A DNA stretch of 46,452 nucleotides from a virus, in IMG/VR virus record IMGVR_UViG_3300020053_000020, positions 1 through 46,452 of that record, one strand, 5' to 3'. Under the pieces are notes generated by a model. The model had not been told where the DNA came from, ran no database searches, and saw only the letters and a program-made list of their open reading frames with translations. Shown piece by piece: positions 44,909 through 46,452 of this stretch. The position numbers and the translations under genes are program-made. Every line of letters begins with the position of its first letter. The first letter of the stretch is position 1.

Positions 44909-45179
44909 TCGTAGGGTAGATGCTATCTTTAATAGCACACAAAACTATAATCCATATATTACAGAAAGCACATTTCCTGTAGAACACACTCTTACTGTAG
45001 AAGGCCGTGCTATTGTACAGGGTAGAGACATACTAACAGAACTTGACGAAATGCGTGATGTTCTGTTATTATTAAAGCGTGATGTAGATATGGAAGCAAA
45101 GTATCCTAAACTGCGAGAACTGAAGGATGCTTACGAAGCACAACTTGAAAAATACAAAACATTTGAGGTACTGAAGTAA
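44901..45179 (+). CDS. Small protein with helical C-terminus, unknown function
   Basis: 92 residues from the ATG at 44901. After a polar N-terminus (NSTQNYNPYITESTFPVEHT) the rest is helical (LTELDEMRDVLLLLKRDVDM, KLRELKDAYEAQLEKYKTFE), likely a coiled coil. It overlaps the cupin gene by 8 bases and the next gene by one. I recognise no domain; its place in a chain of coupled early genes is the only context. Confidence 0.5.
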   Translation: MGDRRVDAIFNSTQNYNPYITESTFPVEHTLTVEGRAIVQGRDILTELDEMRDVLLLLKRDVDMEAKYPKLRELKDAYEAQLEKYKTFEVLK

Positions 45180-45388
45180 TGCAACACACAATTCAACAAC
45201 TAATGGATAAGATTAGTGCAATGCATGGATTGGCTGTGCAAGCACATAGAGAAAAATATAAAAAGGCTCCTGGTGAGCCTTATGATGTTGATCATGTTAC
45301 ATATCTTGTAGATCAAATTCAAGCAATGGCGGGCGACATTTATAATGATCGTACACTTCATCCTAAACTACAGGCGAAAAAGAAATGA
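45179..45388 (+). CDS. Small helical protein (69 aa), unknown function
   Basis: 69 residues, helical and charged (QQLMDKISAMHGLAVQAHRE, VTYLVDQIQAMAGDIYND, ending QAKKK). One-base overlap with the preceding gene (TAATG) and four-base overlap with the phosphoribosyltransferase (ATGA), so the three are probably co-translated. No family recognised. Confidence 0.5.
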   Translation: MQHTIQQLMDKISAMHGLAVQAHREKYKKAPGEPYDVDHVTYLVDQIQAMAGDIYNDRTLHPKLQAKKK

Positions 45389-45933
45389 TTAAAAAACACT
45401 ATTACACTTGGCAAGACGTAGAAAAAATGTGCATTAGTATTGTTAATCAAATGTACAAAGACAACTGGCGTCCTGATTACATCGTAGGACTAACACGAGG
45501 TGGTAATGTACCTGCTACTATTATTAGTAACATGTTAAACATTCGTTGTGAGGCATTGAAAGTAAGTTTGCGGGACGACGAGCAAGGTCCTGAAAGTAAC
45601 TTTTGGATGGCAGAAGATGCTTTTGGTTATGTAGAAAAAGATGAAGATCGTATTACAGGTGGTCCACTAGAAAAGAAAATTCTTATTGTAGATGACATTA
45701 ACGATACAGGTGCTACATTTAATTGGATTGCAAAAGATTGGCAATCAAGTTGTTTGCCTAACGATCCTAAATGGAATCGTATTTGGGGCAACAATGTTCG
45801 TATTGCAGTTCTAACAGATAACATGGCTAGCGAAACTGTTTTGCCTATTAGTTATTCATGTCACGAAATTAATAAAGCCGAGGAAGACGTATGGTTAGTT
45901 TATCCCTGGGAGAATGTAGGTAGCTATGATTGA
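45385..45933 (+). CDS. Phosphoribosyltransferase (PRTase type I)
   Basis: 182 residues with the PRPP-binding signature KILIVDDINDTGATF at about 98-112 and YIVGLTRGGNVPA at about 33-44, as in hypoxanthine, xanthine and related phosphoribosyltransferases. It joins a free base (or releases one) with PRPP, so it could serve purine salvage. Given the DpdA/QueD-like genes nearby, a modified purine base is also a possible substrate, but that is speculation. Overlaps both neighbours (4 and 8 bases). Confidence 0.8.
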   Translation: MIKKHYYTWQDVEKMCISIVNQMYKDNWRPDYIVGLTRGGNVPATIISNMLNIRCEALKVSLRDDEQGPESNFWMAEDAFGYVEKDEDRITGGPLEKKILIVDDINDTGATFNWIAKDWQSSCLPNDPKWNRIWGNNVRIAVLTDNMASETVLPISYSCHEINKAEEDVWLVYPWENVGSYD

Positions 45934-46452
45934 AAAACAATATATCTTTCCTGTTCAAGTATTTAGAGCAGTCTACGATAATGCGCAGGAATTACAGAAA
46001 AAAATTGTTCCAGAATTTTTAGCAAGAGAAAAATCAGACGAAAGTCCTGTACGCTATAGTGCTAATGGATATACATCATATGGGTCTAACAGCGATATTC
46101 TTAACGATCCGTTGCTAGAAGACCTTAAAGGATTTATCGAACTTTGTGTACAACAGTGTCATAAAGAAACAAAACTTGCAGGCATTCCAAAATTAGCGGC
46201 TAGTTGGTTTAGTATTAACCGCAAATACACTTACCACGAAGAACACAATCATTTACCAGACCTATGGAGTGGTGTTTATTATGTGCAAGCAAATCAAGAT
46301 CACCCTGGGCTTACGCTAGTTAATGGTAATCAAAAAGCAAATTGGCCTAAGAGTGGTATTACTGAACTGTGTGAGTCAAACTCTCCTACTGTTACTTGTG
46401 CGGCAAGCACAGGAAGTTTAATTATTTTTCCTAGCTACCTGTGGCACAAAGT
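45926..46452 (+). CDS. 2OG-Fe(II) oxygenase (TIGR02466-like), 3' end outside window
   Basis: ATG at 45926, overlapping the phosphoribosyltransferase by 8 bases; the frame is open to the window's end. The sequence read from the bases includes SWFSINRKYTYHEEHNHLPD (iron-binding H-x-H/D region), LWSGVYYVQ, and GSLIIFPSYLWHKV at the edge, which holds the second iron His. The Arg that binds 2-oxoglutarate would lie beyond the window. This is the pattern of the TIGR02466 family of putative oxygenases common in marine phages. Third oxygenase in the window. Confidence 0.75.
   Translation, partial: MIEKQYIFPVQVFRAVYDNAQELQKKIVPEFLAREKSDESPVRYSANGYTSYGSNSDILNDPLLEDLKGFIELCVQQCHKETKLAGIPKLAASWFSINRKYTYHEEHNHLPDLWSGVYYVQANQDHPGLTLVNGNQKANWPKSGITELCESNSPTVTCAASTGSLIIFPSYLWHK

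Noticed and set aside
1-46452. CRISPR arrays, insertion sequences, integrase or attachment sites
   Set aside because: No regularly spaced repeats, transposase or recombinase motifs, or long terminal inverted repeats were seen; repeats found are short and within genes.

Overview
The window reads as part of the genome of a marine T4-like tailed phage (myovirus type). It is AT-rich (roughly one third G+C by eye) and almost wholly coding: about 71 genes, all on the + strand except phoH, usually abutting or overlapping by 1-20 bases. T4-type hallmarks are a family B DNA polymerase (gp43), a clamp-loader ATPase (gp44), a sliding clamp (gp45-like), DexA-like exonuclease, a DsbA-like protein and late promoters of the NATAAATA type. 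MazG, PhoH, a GroES-like protein, 2OG-Fe(II) oxygenases and an FdxA-type ferredoxin are typical of marine relatives. No photosynthesis genes are seen and FdxA is of a proteobacterial type, so a non-cyanobacterial host (for example a SAR11-like alphaproteobacterium) is my guess, not a demonstrated fact.

Layout. 1-6.0 kb: virion-surface genes (a subtilisin-like protease cut by the window edge, and three fibre/adhesin-like proteins, one with Ig-like repeats) behind late promoters. 6.0-8.6 kb: a truncated DnaE-like fragment, GroES-like protein, MazG and a HAD phosphatase. 8.6-13.5 kb: exonuclease, clamp loader, FdxA, parvulin, a 2OG oxygenase, then DHFR-ThyA-dCMP deaminase for dTMP synthesis. 13.5-14.3 kb: phoH, convergent with the deaminase. 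14.4-18.5 kb: two conserved unknowns, then a lysis/envelope set (GH19 endolysin, spanin-like protein, three lipoprotein-like genes, two small membrane proteins). 18.5-21.6 kb: DnaJ-like protein and a ClpA-like unfoldase.

22.3-32.1 kb is the most unusual part: consecutive overlapping genes whose products mostly begin with a short M-K/R-hydrophobic segment ending in (I/L)-x-E. That matches the capsid-targeting and prohead-protease signal of T4 internal head proteins and Alt. Very different domains follow it: a PD-(D/E)XK-like nuclease, a glycine zipper, a nucleotidyltransferase, a HAD plus ParB-like protein, and small basic or Cys-rich modules. I infer a cargo locus for proteins packed in the capsid and delivered with the DNA.

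32.7-46.5 kb returns to early/replicative functions: DsbA, small membrane proteins, DNA polymerase, a nucleotide-sugar set (truncated UDP-sugar dehydrogenase, epimerase, cytidylyltransferase), sliding clamp, then a DpdA/TGT-like transglycosylase with a QueD-like protein (candidate 7-deazaguanine DNA modification), a glycosyltransferase, a cupin, a phosphoribosyltransferase and a third 2OG oxygenase cut by the window end. Seven sigma70-type promoters, all with exactly 17 bases between the boxes, mark early units; two lie inside genes. A perfect 12-bp hairpin covers the dnaJ start codon. No tRNA gene, CRISPR array, insertion sequence or clear intergenic terminator was seen, and no gene-free stretch exceeds about 135 bases.
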